Source: Erwinia billingiae Eb661 (GTDB taxonomy: Bacteria; Pseudomonadota; Gammaproteobacteria; Enterobacterales; Enterobacteriaceae). Taken from it: DNA of 64,000 nt. The translations under genes and the position numbers were made by a program. The stretch lies in NCBI RefSeq assembly GCF_000196615.1, contig NC_014306.1, positions 4,712,001 through 4,776,000 on the forward strand, written 5' to 3'. The notes beneath the pieces were generated by a model. That model did no database searches. It saw nothing but the letters and a program-made list of their open reading frames with translations, and had not been told where the DNA came from. The stretch's first letter is position 1; the number at the start of each line of letters is the position of its first letter. Positions 1-9,273 of this stretch are shown in pieces.

Positions 1-1
1 C

Positions 2-259
2 AACGACCGCCTGCTGGCGGCAGTCAACGCGTCGATCCTCGGCACGCAGGGCGAGCTGCAGGATTTCATGGTGCGAGAGGTGACGCGCCGGCGCGGCGTG
101 GGCAGTTACTTACTGAATGATTTGCTGGCGCAGAATCCGGGGATTGTGCAGTGGTGGATTGCGGACCGTCAGGTTGAGGATCGTGAGGTGATGGCCGCGT
201 TTATGCGACAGGCCGGCTTTATTGCCCAGGTCGGCGGCTGGGGCTTTCTGGCGCAATAA
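2..259 (+). CDS. panM: PanD maturation factor PanM, C-terminal part
   Basis: Acetyltransferase-fold protein that triggers self-cleavage of pro-PanD (aspartate decarboxylase) in pantothenate synthesis. The window starts inside the gene: the reading frame is open from base 2, and the start codon is missing. The visible part carries the acetyl-CoA loop RRRGVGSYLL and the family's C-terminal end with VEDREVMAAFM and GGWGFLAQ, closely like E. coli PanM (YhhK). It converges on rpoH across a shared terminator, as in E. coli. Identification is by recalled family similarity; the N-terminal part cannot be judged. Confidence 0.9.
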   Translation, partial: NDRLLAAVNASILGTQGELQDFMVREVTRRRGVGSYLLNDLLAQNPGIVQWWIADRQVEDREVMAAFMRQAGFIAQVGGWGFLAQ

Positions 260-278
260 CGGGCTGACTGAGAAAAAC

Positions 279-309
279 AAAAAGGGCGACCGAAGTCGCC
301 CTTTTTTTG
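279..309. terminator. bidirectional terminator panM/rpoH
   Basis: GGGCGAC-cgaa-GTCGCCC hairpin flanked by an A-run on the left and a T-run on the right, so it can stop both convergent transcripts (panM rightward, rpoH leftward). Confidence 0.9.
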
Positions 310-321
310 TTACCGCATGGA

Positions 322-1176
322 TTACGCTTCGATAGCGACACGCAGTTTTTTCATCGCGTTCTTTTCCAGCTGACGCACACGCTCTGCTGAAACGCCGTAT
401 TGATCGGCGAGTTCCTGCAGCGTGGTTTTGTTGTCATCGTCCAGCCAGCGGGCACGGATGATATTCTGGCTACGCTCATCAAGACCCTGCATCGCATCGC
501 TGAGTTTATCAGCCGCGTGGGATTCCCAGTTGTCTTCCTCAATGCCATCGGCAAAGTCAGACGACTTATCCTGCAGGTAGAGCATAGGCGCCATTGAGCG
601 GCCTTCACCTTCATCATCCGGTGTCGGATCGAAGGTCATGTCCTGGGCCGCCATACGCGACTCCATCTCCAGCACGTCTTTGCTGGTGACACCCAGTTCA
701 CGGGCAACCATTTCCACTTCTTCCTGGTTAAACCAGCCTAAACGCTGCTTGGCTTTACGCAGGTTAAAGAACAGCTTGCGCTGTGCTTTAGTGGTGGCGA
801 CCTTCACGATACGCCAGTTACGCAGGACGTATTCGTGGATCTCAGCTTTAATCCAGTGCACCGCAAAGGAGACCAGACGCACGCCGACTTCCGGGTTAAA
901 GCGGCGAACCGCTTTCATCAGGCCGATATTACCTTCCTGAATCAGGTCAGCCTGCGGCAGACCGTAGCCCGAATAGTTACGAGCGACATGAACAACAAAG
1001 CGCAGGTGAGACAGGATCAGCGTTTTAGCTGCTTCCAGATCGCCCTGGTAATGCAGCCGTTCAGCCAACGCTTTTTCCTCTTCTGCCGTCAGCATAGGCC
1101 AGACATTGGCGGCCCGGATGTAAGAATCCAGGTTGCCTAAAGGAGCAATAGCTAAAGTTTGCATTTCTTTGGTCAT
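322..1176 (-). CDS. rpoH: RNA polymerase heat-shock sigma factor sigma-32
   Basis: Sigma-32 directs RNA polymerase to heat-shock promoters in the cytoplasm. The 284-residue length equals that of E. coli RpoH. Region 2 motifs are visible ([17 protein letters not shown] near 77-93 and the conserved [19 protein letters not shown] near 104-122), followed by the RpoH box QRKLFFNLR (132-140), which is diagnostic of this subfamily, and a region 4 helix-turn-helix at the C-terminus ([18 protein letters not shown]). It lies downstream of ftsX with a 262-bp regulatory gap, the standard enterobacterial arrangement. The start codon is the one aligned with E. coli MTDKMQ. Confidence 0.98.
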   Translation of the reverse strand: MTKEMQTLAIAPLGNLDSYIRAANVWPMLTAEEEKALAERLHYQGDLEAAKTLILSHLRFVVHVARNYSGYGLPQADLIQEGNIGLMKAVRRFNPEVGVRLVSFAVHWIKAEIHEYVLRNWRIVKVATTKAQRKLFFNLRKAKQRLGWFNQEEVEMVARELGVTSKDVLEMESRMAAQDMTFDPTPDDEGEGRSMAPMLYLQDKSSDFADGIEEDNWESHAADKLSDAMQGLDERSQNIIRARWLDDDNKTTLQELADQYGVSAERVRQLEKNAMKKLRVAIEA

Positions 1177-1275
1177 TCAAACCCTCTCTGTATTTAACAA
1201 TAATGCCGCGCAATTCCCTGCACAGTCCACAAGAGTACGTGAACGGCAGCCAGAATTAAAAGCAATCTGTGCTAC

Positions 1276-1302
1276 TTCGACGTCAAAGTTATCCACAAGT
1301 TC
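1276..1302 (-). promoter_or_regulatory. sigma-E-type rpoH P3 promoter
   Basis: On the minus strand GAACTT is followed after exactly 16 bp by TCGAA, matching the sigma-E pattern GAACTT-N16-TCTGA. The first part (GAACTTGTGGATAA) is the same as the E. coli rpoH P3 promoter as recalled. It would couple sigma-32 supply to envelope or extreme heat stress. Confidence 0.75.
1289..1297 (+). promoter_or_regulatory. DnaA box in the rpoH promoter
   Basis: TTATCCACA matches the strict DnaA box TTATNCACA. It sits inside the spacer of the sigma-E-like promoter, as known for rpoH in E. coli, so DnaA binding would be expected to affect this promoter. Confidence 0.7.
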
Positions 1303-1438
1303 ACTATCGTCGGTGAATAAAGTACACACCGTCTGGGCAGGAAGAGTATAGCAGGAGGAAGTGACAAACTGATGACTTCCTCTGAAGCACATTACTCATG
1401 CAACAGAGGAAGATTATAACAAAAAACGTGTAAAGGGG

Positions 1439-2431
1439 TTACTGCGGCGTAAATCGACGTAAATGTTGTACGGTCGCCAGCCAGGCGGCTATCCAGCCAA
1501 TCATCGCCGATACCAGCAGCAACAGCAGGCTCTCATCCCATGCCAGTCCGGTCAGGTTGAAGGTGGTGCCAAACACCGCCGCCACCTGTGTCACAACGGA
1601 CTCCAGACGGAACACCAGCACTTCCGACAGGATCAGCGACAGCAGCGCACCGGCGAATCCTAACAGCGCACCACCGTAGAGGAACGGACGCAGGATAAAA
1701 CCATCCGTTGCACCGATCAGCTTCTGCACGTTGATGGTATCGCGCCGGGCAAAGATGCTCAGCCGCACGCTGTTGCCGATCACCAGGAACACCGCCACAA
1801 TCATCAGCACGCCGATCATCGCCGCCACCTGCCCCACCAGCCCGGTCAGCGCCGCCAGACGGGCAAACCAACTGTCGTCCATCTTCACTTCATCCACGCC
1901 CTGCACTTTTGACACGCGGTCGCGCAGGTTGGTCATGGTGTTGTCATTCTGGAAGTTGAGCTTCGGCGTAATAATTGCCACCGCAGGCAGCGGATTCTGC
2001 TCAAGCATATCCATTGCCCCGCCAAAGCCAGACCAGTTACGGAACTCGCCCATCGCTTCTTCGCGCGACAGGTAGTTCACCTTGTCGACGCCATCTTCTT
2101 TCTTCAGCTGGCTGACAACACCTTCAGCGGCATCGTCATCCAGCGTTTTGCTGAGATAGACCGTTAGCTGCGGTGCCGGATACCACTGTGCCGCCGCCTG
2201 GTTGACGTTTTTCCACACCATATAGCAGACGCTTGGCAGAGTCAGGGAGATGGCGATAACCATCACCGTCAGTAACGTCGCCAGCGGCTGACGCCACATA
2301 TCAGATAAGGTGCCGCGCAGCGCATAACGCCACTGCTCCTGCCAGCCGCCCTTCAGCGCTTTGCTTTTGGAAGGCTGCTTCTGCTTCGCGGCTTTGGGCG
2401 CAGGCGCCCGGGAATTGCGTTTATTAACCAC
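1439..2431 (-). CDS. ftsX: cell-division ABC-like permease FtsX
   Basis: Inner-membrane partner of FtsE at the division ring; the FtsEX complex controls periplasmic peptidoglycan amidase activation through EnvC. The 330-residue protein has a basic cytoplasmic N-terminus, a first membrane segment near 52-73 ([20 protein letters not shown]), a periplasmic domain, and three C-terminal membrane segments with the conserved [18 protein letters not shown] loop. Translation starts at GTG, preceded by GGAGG five bases upstream, and overlaps the end of ftsE by 8 bp, implying translational coupling. Highly similar to E. coli FtsX apart from the variable N-terminus. Confidence 0.97.
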   Translation of the reverse strand: MVNKRNSRAPAPKAAKQKQPSKSKALKGGWQEQWRYALRGTLSDMWRQPLATLLTVMVIAISLTLPSVCYMVWKNVNQAAAQWYPAPQLTVYLSKTLDDDAAEGVVSQLKKEDGVDKVNYLSREEAMGEFRNWSGFGGAMDMLEQNPLPAVAIITPKLNFQNDNTMTNLRDRVSKVQGVDEVKMDDSWFARLAALTGLVGQVAAMIGVLMIVAVFLVIGNSVRLSIFARRDTINVQKLIGATDGFILRPFLYGGALLGFAGALLSLILSEVLVFRLESVVTQVAAVFGTTFNLTGLAWDESLLLLLVSAMIGWIAAWLATVQHLRRFTPQ

Positions 2432-3089
2432 CCTGGCCTCCGTGCAAACGTCCCTGATTCAGGCTCATCAGGCGGTAGTTACGGCGGGCGATCAAGGCCC
2501 GGTCGTGGGTTGCCATCAGAACGGTGACGCCAACCCGGTTAAATTCTTCAAACAGACGCAGGATGTCTTCCGACAGCGCGTCGTCGAGGTTACCGGTCGG
2601 TTCATCGGCCAGCAGCACCGCAGGTTTGTTCACCACCGCACGGGCGATGCCCACACGCTGCTGCTCACCGCCCGACAACTGAATCGGATAGCTTTTGGCT
2701 TTATCCAGCAGGCCGACTTTATCCAGCGCGGCCGACACGCGGCGGCGAATATCTTCGCCGCTGGCACCGGCAATGATCAACGGGATTGCCACGTTGTCAT
2801 ACACAGATCGATCCATCAGCAGATGGTGATCCTGGAAAATCATGCCAATCTGGCGGCGTAAAAACGGCACTTCGCTGCTTTTCAGGCGGCTGATATCGTG
2901 GCCGCCAAACCAGATCTGACCGGCGCTTGGCCGCTCGATGCCACAAATAAGCTTCAGCAAGGTACTTTTCCCTGCCCCGGAATGTCCGGTCAGAAACGCC
3001 ATTTCTCCCGGACGCAGATGGAAATCTACCCCCTGAAGCGCTTGCCGACCGCCGAGATAAGCCTTACTGACTTCTTCAAAGCGAATCAT
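2424..3089 (-). CDS. ftsE: cell-division ATP-binding protein FtsE
   Basis: Cytoplasmic ATPase of the FtsEX division complex. The ABC motifs are complete: Walker A GHSGAGKS (35-42), Q-loop FQDHH (85-89), signature LSGGEQQ (138-144), Walker B with catalytic glutamate VLLADEPTG (158-166), and the switch histidine in MATHD. The length of 221 residues is one short of E. coli FtsE. It starts 5 bp after the ftsY stop and overlaps ftsX by 8 bp, so ftsY-ftsE-ftsX form one operon. Confidence 0.98.
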   Translation of the reverse strand: MIRFEEVSKAYLGGRQALQGVDFHLRPGEMAFLTGHSGAGKSTLLKLICGIERPSAGQIWFGGHDISRLKSSEVPFLRRQIGMIFQDHHLLMDRSVYDNVAIPLIIAGASGEDIRRRVSAALDKVGLLDKAKSYPIQLSGGEQQRVGIARAVVNKPAVLLADEPTGNLDDALSEDILRLFEEFNRVGVTVLMATHDRALIARRNYRLMSLNQGRLHGGQGG

Positions 3090-3094
3090 CCTAA

Positions 3095-4660
3095 TTAGTC
3101 CTCTCGGGCAAAAAGTGCCTCTATAAAATCGTCAGCTTTAAACGCGCGTAAATCTTCAATGCCTTCACCCACGCCGATATAGCGGATCGGGATGGAGAAC
3201 TGATCGGCTACGGAGAAGATCACGCCGCCTTTTGCGGTGCCATCCAGCTTGGTCAGGGTAATCCCGGTCAGACCCACCGCTTCGTGGAACAGCTTAGTCT
3301 GACTGATGGCATTCTGACCGGTGCTGGCATCGATGGTCAGCATCACTTCGTGCGGCGCTTGATCGTCGAGCTTTTTCATCACGCGGGTGATTTTCTTCAG
3401 CTCTTCCATCAGGTGCGATTTGTTCTGCAGGCGACCGGCAGTATCGGCAATCAGCACGTCAACGTTACGCGCCTTAGCGGCCTGAATCGCATCGAAAATC
3501 ACCGAGGCTGAATCCGACCCGGTCTGCTGGGCGATCACCGGAATATTGTTACGCTGGCCCCACACCTGCAGCTGCTCAACCGCCGCGGCACGGAAGGTAT
3601 CGCCCGCCGCCAGCATCACAGATTTGCCTTCGGCCTGATACTGGCGCGCCAGTTTACCGATGGTGGTGGTTTTGCCGACGCCATTGACGCCCACCATCAG
3701 GATCACAAACGGCGTTTTGCCGGTGACGTCCAGTGGCTCTTCCACTTTAGCCAGGATCTCTGACATTTCCTGCTTCAACAGGCCATAAAGCGCTTCGGCA
3801 TCACGCAGCTGTTTACGGTTCGCCTGCTGCGTCAGGTTTTTGATAATGCGGCGGGTGGTTTCCACGCCAACGTCGGCAATCAGCAGCTGTTCTTCCAGCT
3901 CTTCAAACAGATCGTCATCAATCTTTTTGCCGCGGAACAGGCCGATAAAGCCGGAGCCCAGATTCTGGCGGGTTTTCACCAGGCTGCGCTTCAGGCGGGC
4001 AAAGAAACCTTCTTTCGTCGGACGCTGCTGCTCGGCCTGCTCTGACTGCTCCACTTTCGCTAACGCGGCGGCGATGGATTCTTCTTCCTCAATCACCTCC
4101 GGCTCTGCGTCAGCCGCTAACGCCAGCGCTTCGAGCTCTTCAGGCAGGATCTCATCGTCCGGTGCGATTTCAGCAATCTCTTCCGGCACGGGCGCGATGA
4201 TAGCCACTTCTTCGGGCTCAGGATGAACAATCGCTATCTCTTCCGGCAGAAGTTCTTCTTCCGGCTCTGGCTGAACCACCGCCAGCTGTTCCGGTAACAC
4301 CTCTTCTTCCGGCTCGGGCTGAACGCGCGCGTCGTCTTCCGGCAAAAACGCTTCCAGCGGCGCGGGCGTAATTACCGCCAGCTCTTCCGGCTGAGGTTTC
4401 GCTTCAGGCTGCGGCTCAGCGGCAGGTTCACGGTAAGCTTCCGGATGTGCGGCCTGATCGTGGGCCACATTTTCAGTGACGTTGACCGTCGCTTCGGCGC
4501 GCTGCTCTGCCTCGGTTTTTGCGGGCGTGGCGGCATCCGTTGACGTCTCGTCAGCGGGCTGCTGTTCCTCTAACGTCTCTTTTATCTCTTCCTGCGGCGC
4601 CTGCTCTTCACGCCCTAATCCCAGCCAGGAAAAAAAGCCACGTTTTTTATTTTTTGCCAT
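3095..4660 (-). CDS. ftsY: signal recognition particle receptor FtsY
   Basis: Membrane-associated SRP receptor GTPase that delivers ribosome-nascent chain complexes to SecYEG. The C-terminal NG domain is intact: G1 GVNGVGKT (324-331), DTFRAAA (354-360), G3 DTAGR (406-410) and TKLD (470-473). The N-terminal acidic A domain (about 1-210) contains imperfect repeats built on PEPEEE-x-LPE-x-(L/I)A-(V/I)-(V/H) between about 95 and 180. At 521 residues it is slightly longer than E. coli FtsY (497), the difference lying in this acidic region. It is the first gene of the leftward ftsY-ftsE-ftsX operon and divergent from rsmD. Confidence 0.97.
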   Translation of the reverse strand: MAKNKKRGFFSWLGLGREEQAPQEEIKETLEEQQPADETSTDAATPAKTEAEQRAEATVNVTENVAHDQAAHPEAYREPAAEPQPEAKPQPEELAVITPAPLEAFLPEDDARVQPEPEEEVLPEQLAVVQPEPEEELLPEEIAIVHPEPEEVAIIAPVPEEIAEIAPDDEILPEELEALALAADAEPEVIEEEESIAAALAKVEQSEQAEQQRPTKEGFFARLKRSLVKTRQNLGSGFIGLFRGKKIDDDLFEELEEQLLIADVGVETTRRIIKNLTQQANRKQLRDAEALYGLLKQEMSEILAKVEEPLDVTGKTPFVILMVGVNGVGKTTTIGKLARQYQAEGKSVMLAAGDTFRAAAVEQLQVWGQRNNIPVIAQQTGSDSASVIFDAIQAAKARNVDVLIADTAGRLQNKSHLMEELKKITRVMKKLDDQAPHEVMLTIDASTGQNAISQTKLFHEAVGLTGITLTKLDGTAKGGVIFSVADQFSIPIRYIGVGEGIEDLRAFKADDFIEALFARED

Positions 4661-4825
4661 GGTGCAACCACACTCCTCGCGGGGAAAAATCTGTCAGGTC
4701 GTTGAAAATTGACTTAATCCCCTAGTCTAACACTTTCCTGCTAACGCAACACAGCACCCTTTTTACGTTTCCTCAGCCCGGTAAGCCCGTTAAACTGTGC
4801 AACAAATTATGAAGAGTTCAGCAGC

Positions 4826-5431
4826 ATGAATAAAAAACCCCGCAGCGGCGGCGCCGGACAAATCCGCATTATTGGCGGTCTGTGGCGCGGCAGAAAATTA
4901 CCGGTCCCGGACAGCGCCGGGCTTCGACCGACCACCGATCGCGTCCGCGAAACGTTATTTAACTGGCTCGCACCCGATATTCAGGGCGCACGTTGCCTGG
5001 ATTGCTTCGCGGGCAGCGGTGCATTAGGGCTGGAAGCGCTGTCACGTCACGCCGCATCTGCCACACTGTTAGAGCTGGAGCGCCCGGTTGCGCAGCAGTT
5101 AGAAAAGAACCTGACCACGCTCGGTTGCAAAACCGGCCGGGTGATCAACACCAACACACTGCAATTTCTGGCGCAAAACGGTGAGCCTCACGATCTGGTG
5201 TTTATTGATCCGCCGTTCCGTAAGGGATTGCTGGAACAGACCCTTGGACAGCTGGAAAGCAACGGCTGGCTGGCGAATAACGCGTTGATTTATGTCGAGA
5301 GCGAAGTGGAACATGGCCTGCCGCCGGTGCCGGTAAGCTGGCAACTGCATCGGGAAAAGATCGCCGGACAGGTGGCCTATCGCCTGTACCACCGCCAGAT
5401 CGCGAAGAAGGAAGCGAACCATGATGATTAA
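4826..5431 (+). CDS. rsmD: 16S rRNA (guanine966-N2)-methyltransferase RsmD
   Basis: Methylates G966 of 16S rRNA in the 30S subunit using S-adenosylmethionine. The SAM-binding loop FAGSGALG (61-68) and the N6/N2 methyltransferase motif IV DPPF (128-131) are present, with the family's N-terminal IIGGLWRGRKLPVPD. Length 201 residues is close to E. coli RsmD (198). Divergent from ftsY; the 3' end overlaps yhhL by 11 bp, as expected of a coupled pair. Confidence 0.96.
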   Translation: MNKKPRSGGAGQIRIIGGLWRGRKLPVPDSAGLRPTTDRVRETLFNWLAPDIQGARCLDCFAGSGALGLEALSRHAASATLLELERPVAQQLEKNLTTLGCKTGRVINTNTLQFLAQNGEPHDLVFIDPPFRKGLLEQTLGQLESNGWLANNALIYVESEVEHGLPPVPVSWQLHREKIAGQVAYRLYHRQIAKKEANHDD

Positions 5432-5690
5432 TATTGGCAGGCTGCTGATGGTCTGTGTCTGGGCATTTTTACTGCTTAACCTGGTGCATCCGTTCCCCAA
5501 GCCGCTGAAGTATTTTATTGATGTGGCGCTGTTCTTTATGGTGGTGATGCACGGACTGCAGTTGGTGCTGATGCGCGCTACGCAGCCGAAAGATGCCCCG
5601 AAGCTTAGCTTCCTGATGCAAACCAAGATTTTCTTTTTTGGCGTGTTTGAGCTGCTGGCCTGGCAGAAGAAATACCTGCCGAAGAAGTAA
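5421..5690 (+). CDS. yhhL: DUF1145 family membrane protein YhhL
   Basis: Small inner-membrane protein of unknown function, always next to rsmD in enterobacteria. The 89 residues contain two hydrophobic segments (about 3-22 and 34-52) and a basic C-terminus (WQKKYLPKK). Overlap with rsmD suggests co-expression. Assigned from position and the DUF1145 pattern; the biochemical role is unknown. Confidence 0.88.
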   Translation: MMINIGRLLMVCVWAFLLLNLVHPFPKPLKYFIDVALFFMVVMHGLQLVLMRATQPKDAPKLSFLMQTKIFFFGVFELLAWQKKYLPKK

Positions 5691-5706
5691 CGCAGTGGTA
5701 AAACCA

Positions 5707-5740
5707 GCCGAAAAAGCGCGGAACCCCATGCTTTTTCGGC
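5707..5740. terminator. terminator-like hairpin yhhL/yhhM
   Basis: Perfect 11-bp inverted repeat GCCGAAAAAGC / GCTTTTTCGGC with a 12-base loop, between two convergent genes. There is no long T-run outside the stem; the T/A run is inside the arms. Confidence 0.6.
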
Positions 5741-5747
5741 AAGCCCA

Positions 5748-6092
5748 CTAATTCGCGCTAAACGATATAAACCGCGTCCCCTGCACCTTCAGCTGTCCCT
5801 TTTCCCCCTGATCAATCTGCCGGTAATCCTGCTCTTTCAGCACCAGTTTGAAATCCCCGGCACCGTTGAGCGGATGAAACCAGGCTTCATAACGCTTATC
5901 CTCAACCGGGATCACTTCACGCTGACGCGAACGGCGGTTCGGCACCGGAACCTCGCGCTTGGCTTTTACCTCAGCGGGAAGTGAGCGCACCGGGGAAGCG
6001 TCATTGACCGCCACTTCTCTCCGCTGCTTGATAAACTGACGCGTCGCCAGCACGGCGATGATAGCCAGTACGATGAAAAAAATGACCTTCAT
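5748..6092 (-). CDS. yhhM: DUF2500 family protein YhhM
   Basis: Membrane-anchored protein of unknown function (114 residues). One N-terminal transmembrane segment (about 3-18) is followed by a basic linker with NRRSRQREV and a small C-terminal beta domain ending GTRFISFSAN, which matches the DUF2500 end GTRFVSF of E. coli YhhM. Converges on yhhL and is divergent from yhhN. Function is not known. Confidence 0.88.
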   Translation of the reverse strand: MKVIFFIVLAIIAVLATRQFIKQRREVAVNDASPVRSLPAEVKAKREVPVPNRRSRQREVIPVEDKRYEAWFHPLNGAGDFKLVLKEQDYRQIDQGEKGQLKVQGTRFISFSAN

Positions 6093-6244
6093 ATTTTTCT
6101 TCTTCCTCCTTATCAGGCAATGCCAATCATTCCCACGGCCAGAAAGGATACAACCAGACGCCTCCCATTGTCACATCGTCGGGCTCTGTCCTAGACTAGA
6201 TTCAGAATTGTGGAGTTTTGCATCTGAATACAAAGGGACACATT

Positions 6245-6871
6245 ATGATTTGGTCGTTTCTGGCAGTTTTCTTTTCCGGTTGGCTCTACGTGGATGCGTC
6301 ATACCGTGGGCCTCAATGGCAACGCTGGGTATTTAAGCCCGTCACCTTGCTGCTTCTGCTGGCGCTGGCCTGGCAGGCACCGATCCTCAACACTACCGAC
6401 TATCTGATCCTGTTTGGCCTGCTGGCCACGCTGATTGGCGATGCGCTGACGCTGTTACCTAACCGGCGCATGCTGTACGCGATTGGCGCATTTTTCCTTT
6501 CGCATCTGCTGTATACCCTGTGCTTCGCCAGCCATATGACGCTGACCTTCTTCTGGCCGATCCCGCTGACGGTACTGGTGATAGGCGCGCTGTTGATTGC
6601 CACCATCTGGTCCAGACTGGAAGATCTGCGCTGGCCGATCTGCACCTTTATCGGCATGACCCTGTTGATGGTCTGGCTGACCACCGAGCAGTATTTCTTC
6701 CGCCCAACCGATTACAGCTTCTCGCTGATGGTGGGGACTTCGCTGCTGCTGCTGGCCAATATCGTCTGGCTTGTCAGCCACTATCGTCGCCGGTTCACCT
6801 CTGACCGGGCGATTGTCGCCGCCTGCTACTTTGCCGGTCACTTTATGATCGTGCGTTCGCTGTATCTGTAA
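6245..6871 (+). CDS. yhhN: YhhN-like (lysoplasmalogenase family) membrane protein
   Basis: Polytopic inner-membrane protein of the YhhN/TMEM86 family. Animal members of the family hydrolyse lysoplasmalogen; the bacterial role is not settled. The 208 residues contain about eight hydrophobic segments and the conserved [16 protein letters not shown] and YFAGHF-IVRSLYL motifs. The ATG was chosen because AAAGGGA lies 6-7 bases upstream and it aligns with the E. coli start; an ATG nine codons further upstream is less likely. Confidence 0.92.
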   Translation: MIWSFLAVFFSGWLYVDASYRGPQWQRWVFKPVTLLLLLALAWQAPILNTTDYLILFGLLATLIGDALTLLPNRRMLYAIGAFFLSHLLYTLCFASHMTLTFFWPIPLTVLVIGALLIATIWSRLEDLRWPICTFIGMTLLMVWLTTEQYFFRPTDYSFSLMVGTSLLLLANIVWLVSHYRRRFTSDRAIVAACYFAGHFMIVRSLYL

Positions 6872-6885
6872 TCGCCGTAAAAGCC

Positions 6886-6917
6886 TTGACTCTGGAGTCC
6901 ACTCCAGAGTGTAAGAT
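6886..6917 (+). promoter_or_regulatory. zntA promoter with ZntR operator
   Basis: A -35 TTGACT and a -10 TAAGAT are separated by 20 bp, the over-long spacer typical of MerR-family-controlled promoters. The spacer carries a perfect 10-bp dyad, ACTCTGGAGT / ACTCCAGAGT with a 2-base centre (6889-6910), essentially the known E. coli ZntR operator. Zinc-bound ZntR is expected to untwist the spacer and activate transcription. The zntR gene itself is not in the window. Confidence 0.95.
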
Positions 6918-6964
6918 GCGTCATCGGCGGGAGCGTTTCCCGCCGTTGCCCATCAGGAGGCGCC

Positions 6965-9238
6965 ATGCATCAGCACTCATCTTCTTGCCCTTGTGGCCAA
7001 CGCCATGCTCACAGCCAGCAAGGTTGCAGCAGTAAACCTCGCCCAACCATCAAAAAAATCTCGATGATGACCTCAGTCACCGCTGAAACCAGCTGTTGCA
7101 GTGAAGCCGGCTGCGGTTCAGGCAGCGATGCCGATGAGGAAAGCGACAGGAGAGGTTCCGCAGAACGTTTCAGCTGGATAATCAGCGGAATGGATTGCCC
7201 CAGCTGCGCACGAAAAATTGAAACCGCCGTTAGCAAGCTTAGCGAAGTCGATACGGCTCGCGTGCTGTATGCCACCGAAAAACTGGTCGTGAACGCCGAT
7301 CGCGACGTCCGCCAGCAGGTTGAAGCGGCGGTGAAGCAGGCCGGTTTCACCCTGCAACGTAGCGATGCCGTCAAAACCGACGCCGCCACGCCGGGCTTCT
7401 GGCAGGAAAATCGCGCCATTATTCTGCTTGCCGTGATGATGCTGGCCAGTTGGCTGATCGACCTTGTCAGCCCTGAAGCCGGACAAATCGCTTTCACCCT
7501 GACCACCCTCGCCGGTGCCTGGCCCATTGCCCGCAGCGCGCTGCGCTTGATCCGCAGCGGCACCCCATTTGCCATTGAAACCCTGATGACCGTCGCGGCC
7601 ATCGGTGCATTATTTATTGGCGCCACCGCAGAAGCCGCGATGGTGCTGCTGCTGTTCCTGCTGGGTGAACGGCTGGAATCCTTTGCCGCCAGCCGCGCCC
7701 GCCGTGGCGTGACCGCCTTAATGGCCCTGAAACCGGAAGAAGCTGTCCGGGTGAGCGGGGAGAAGCGTGAAACGGTTGCCCTCAGTGAACTGCGCCCCGG
7801 CGACAGAATTGAAGTGGCCGCCGGCGCGAGATTGCCCGCCGATGCGCGTTTACTCTCGCCGTTTGCCAGCTTTGATGAAAGCGCATTAACCGGCGAATCG
7901 GTGCCGGTCGAGCGTCAGCAAGGCGAAGCGGTTACCGCAGGCTGCCTGAGCGTGGACCGCCAGGTGCTGTTAGAAGTGATATCCAAACCAGGTGAAAGTG
8001 CCATCGACCGCATTCTGCATCTGATTGAAGAAGCCGAATCCAACCGGGCACCGATTGAGCGCTTCCTTGACCGCTTTAGCCGCATCTACACGCCGGTAAT
8101 TATGGCGATGGCGCTGCTGGTCGCGGTGATCCCGCCGCTGCTGTTCGCCGCCGACTGGCAGCCGTGGATCTACAAAGGCCTGACGCTGCTGCTGATTGGT
8201 TGCCCTTGCGCATTAGTGATTTCAACGCCTGCGGCCATCACCTCCGGGCTGGCGGCGGCATCCCGCCGGGGTGTGTTAATTAAAGGCGGTGCCGCGCTGG
8301 AGAGCCTGAACGCCATCCGCACCTTTGCCTTCGATAAAACCGGCACGCTGACCGAAGGAAAACCGCAGGTCACCGCGCTGATCCCACTGGCAGAGGAGAG
8401 TGAAGATTCCCTGCTGGCCAAAGCGGCAGCGGTGGAAGCCGGTTCGTCGCATCCCTTAGCCAAAGCCATCGTGGCGCTGGCTGGCCAGCGTGGCTTAACG
8501 CTGGCAGCGGCGACCTCGCAACGCGCGCTGGCCGGCAGCGGCGTTGAGGCTATCGTCAGTGGTCACTCACTGCTAATCAGCGCGCCCGCCAGGCTGGATC
8601 AAGGCACGCTCAGCCCTGAACAGCAGGAACGGGTGAGCGCGCTGGAAGCCGAAGGAAACACCGTGGTGGTGCTGTTGCAGGAGAATCAGCCAACGGCGCT
8701 GATCGCCTTGCGTGACACGCTGCGTGCCGATGCCGCCGCCGCGTTGGCGGAGTTAAAAGCGCTGGATATTCAGGCGGTGATGCTGACCGGAGACAATCCG
8801 CGCGCCGCTGCGGCGATCGCCGGTGAGCTGGGCATCGACTTCCGCGCAGGCTTGTTGCCCGCCGATAAGGTCACCGCGATTGGCGAACTGAATCAGCAGC
8901 AGCCGGTGGCGATGGTCGGTGATGGTATTAACGATGCGCCGGCAATGAAAGCCGCGACGACCGGGATTGCGATGGGCAGCGGCAGCGATGTCGCGCTGGA
9001 AACGGCGGATGCGGCGCTGACGCACAACCGGCTTGGCGGACTGGCCACGATGATCCGTATCTCCAGGGCCACGCACGCCAATATCCGGCAAAACATCACC
9101 ATTGCGTTGGGGCTAAAAGGGGTGTTTCTGGTGACCACGCTGCTGGGAATTACCGGCCTGTGGCTGGCGGTACTGGCAGACTCCGGCGCGACGGCGCTGG
9201 TCACCGCGAATGCGTTAAGGCTGCTGCGCAAACGCTGA
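6965..9238 (+). CDS. zntA: Zn(II)/Cd(II)/Pb(II)-exporting P1B-type ATPase ZntA
   Basis: Inner-membrane P-type ATPase exporting Zn, Cd and Pb. Visible features: heavy-metal-binding motif GMDCPSCA (75-82), actuator TGES (309-312), membrane CPC (413-415), phosphorylation site DKTGT (457-461), hinge GDGINDAPA, and the conserved Asp in the last membrane segment (LADSGATALV). The protein has 757 residues, longer than E. coli ZntA (732), because the first 50 residues are an extended His/Cys-rich tail. AGGAGG lies just before the ATG. Transcription is controlled by the ZntR-type promoter upstream. Confidence 0.97.
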   Translation: MHQHSSSCPCGQRHAHSQQGCSSKPRPTIKKISMMTSVTAETSCCSEAGCGSGSDADEESDRRGSAERFSWIISGMDCPSCARKIETAVSKLSEVDTARVLYATEKLVVNADRDVRQQVEAAVKQAGFTLQRSDAVKTDAATPGFWQENRAIILLAVMMLASWLIDLVSPEAGQIAFTLTTLAGAWPIARSALRLIRSGTPFAIETLMTVAAIGALFIGATAEAAMVLLLFLLGERLESFAASRARRGVTALMALKPEEAVRVSGEKRETVALSELRPGDRIEVAAGARLPADARLLSPFASFDESALTGESVPVERQQGEAVTAGCLSVDRQVLLEVISKPGESAIDRILHLIEEAESNRAPIERFLDRFSRIYTPVIMAMALLVAVIPPLLFAADWQPWIYKGLTLLLIGCPCALVISTPAAITSGLAAASRRGVLIKGGAALESLNAIRTFAFDKTGTLTEGKPQVTALIPLAEESEDSLLAKAAAVEAGSSHPLAKAIVALAGQRGLTLAAATSQRALAGSGVEAIVSGHSLLISAPARLDQGTLSPEQQERVSALEAEGNTVVVLLQENQPTALIALRDTLRADAAAALAELKALDIQAVMLTGDNPRAAAAIAGELGIDFRAGLLPADKVTAIGELNQQQPVAMVGDGINDAPAMKAATTGIAMGSGSDVALETADAALTHNRLGGLATMIRISRATHANIRQNITIALGLKGVFLVTTLLGITGLWLAVLADSGATALVTANALRLLRKR

Positions 9239-9273
9239 GTGGCTCCGCGTAAAACCGGGCCCGAGGCCGATGC

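Larger units (their letters stand above)
1177..1438 (-). promoter_or_regulatory. rpoH upstream regulatory region
   Basis: Gene-free stretch between ftsX and rpoH. In E. coli this interval holds several rpoH promoters (sigma-70 and sigma-E) and DnaA boxes. Here a sigma-E-like promoter and a consensus DnaA box can be seen (separate entries). A TATACT hexamer (minus strand, near 1345-1350) could serve a distal sigma-70 promoter, but its -35 partner is unclear. Confidence 0.6.
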
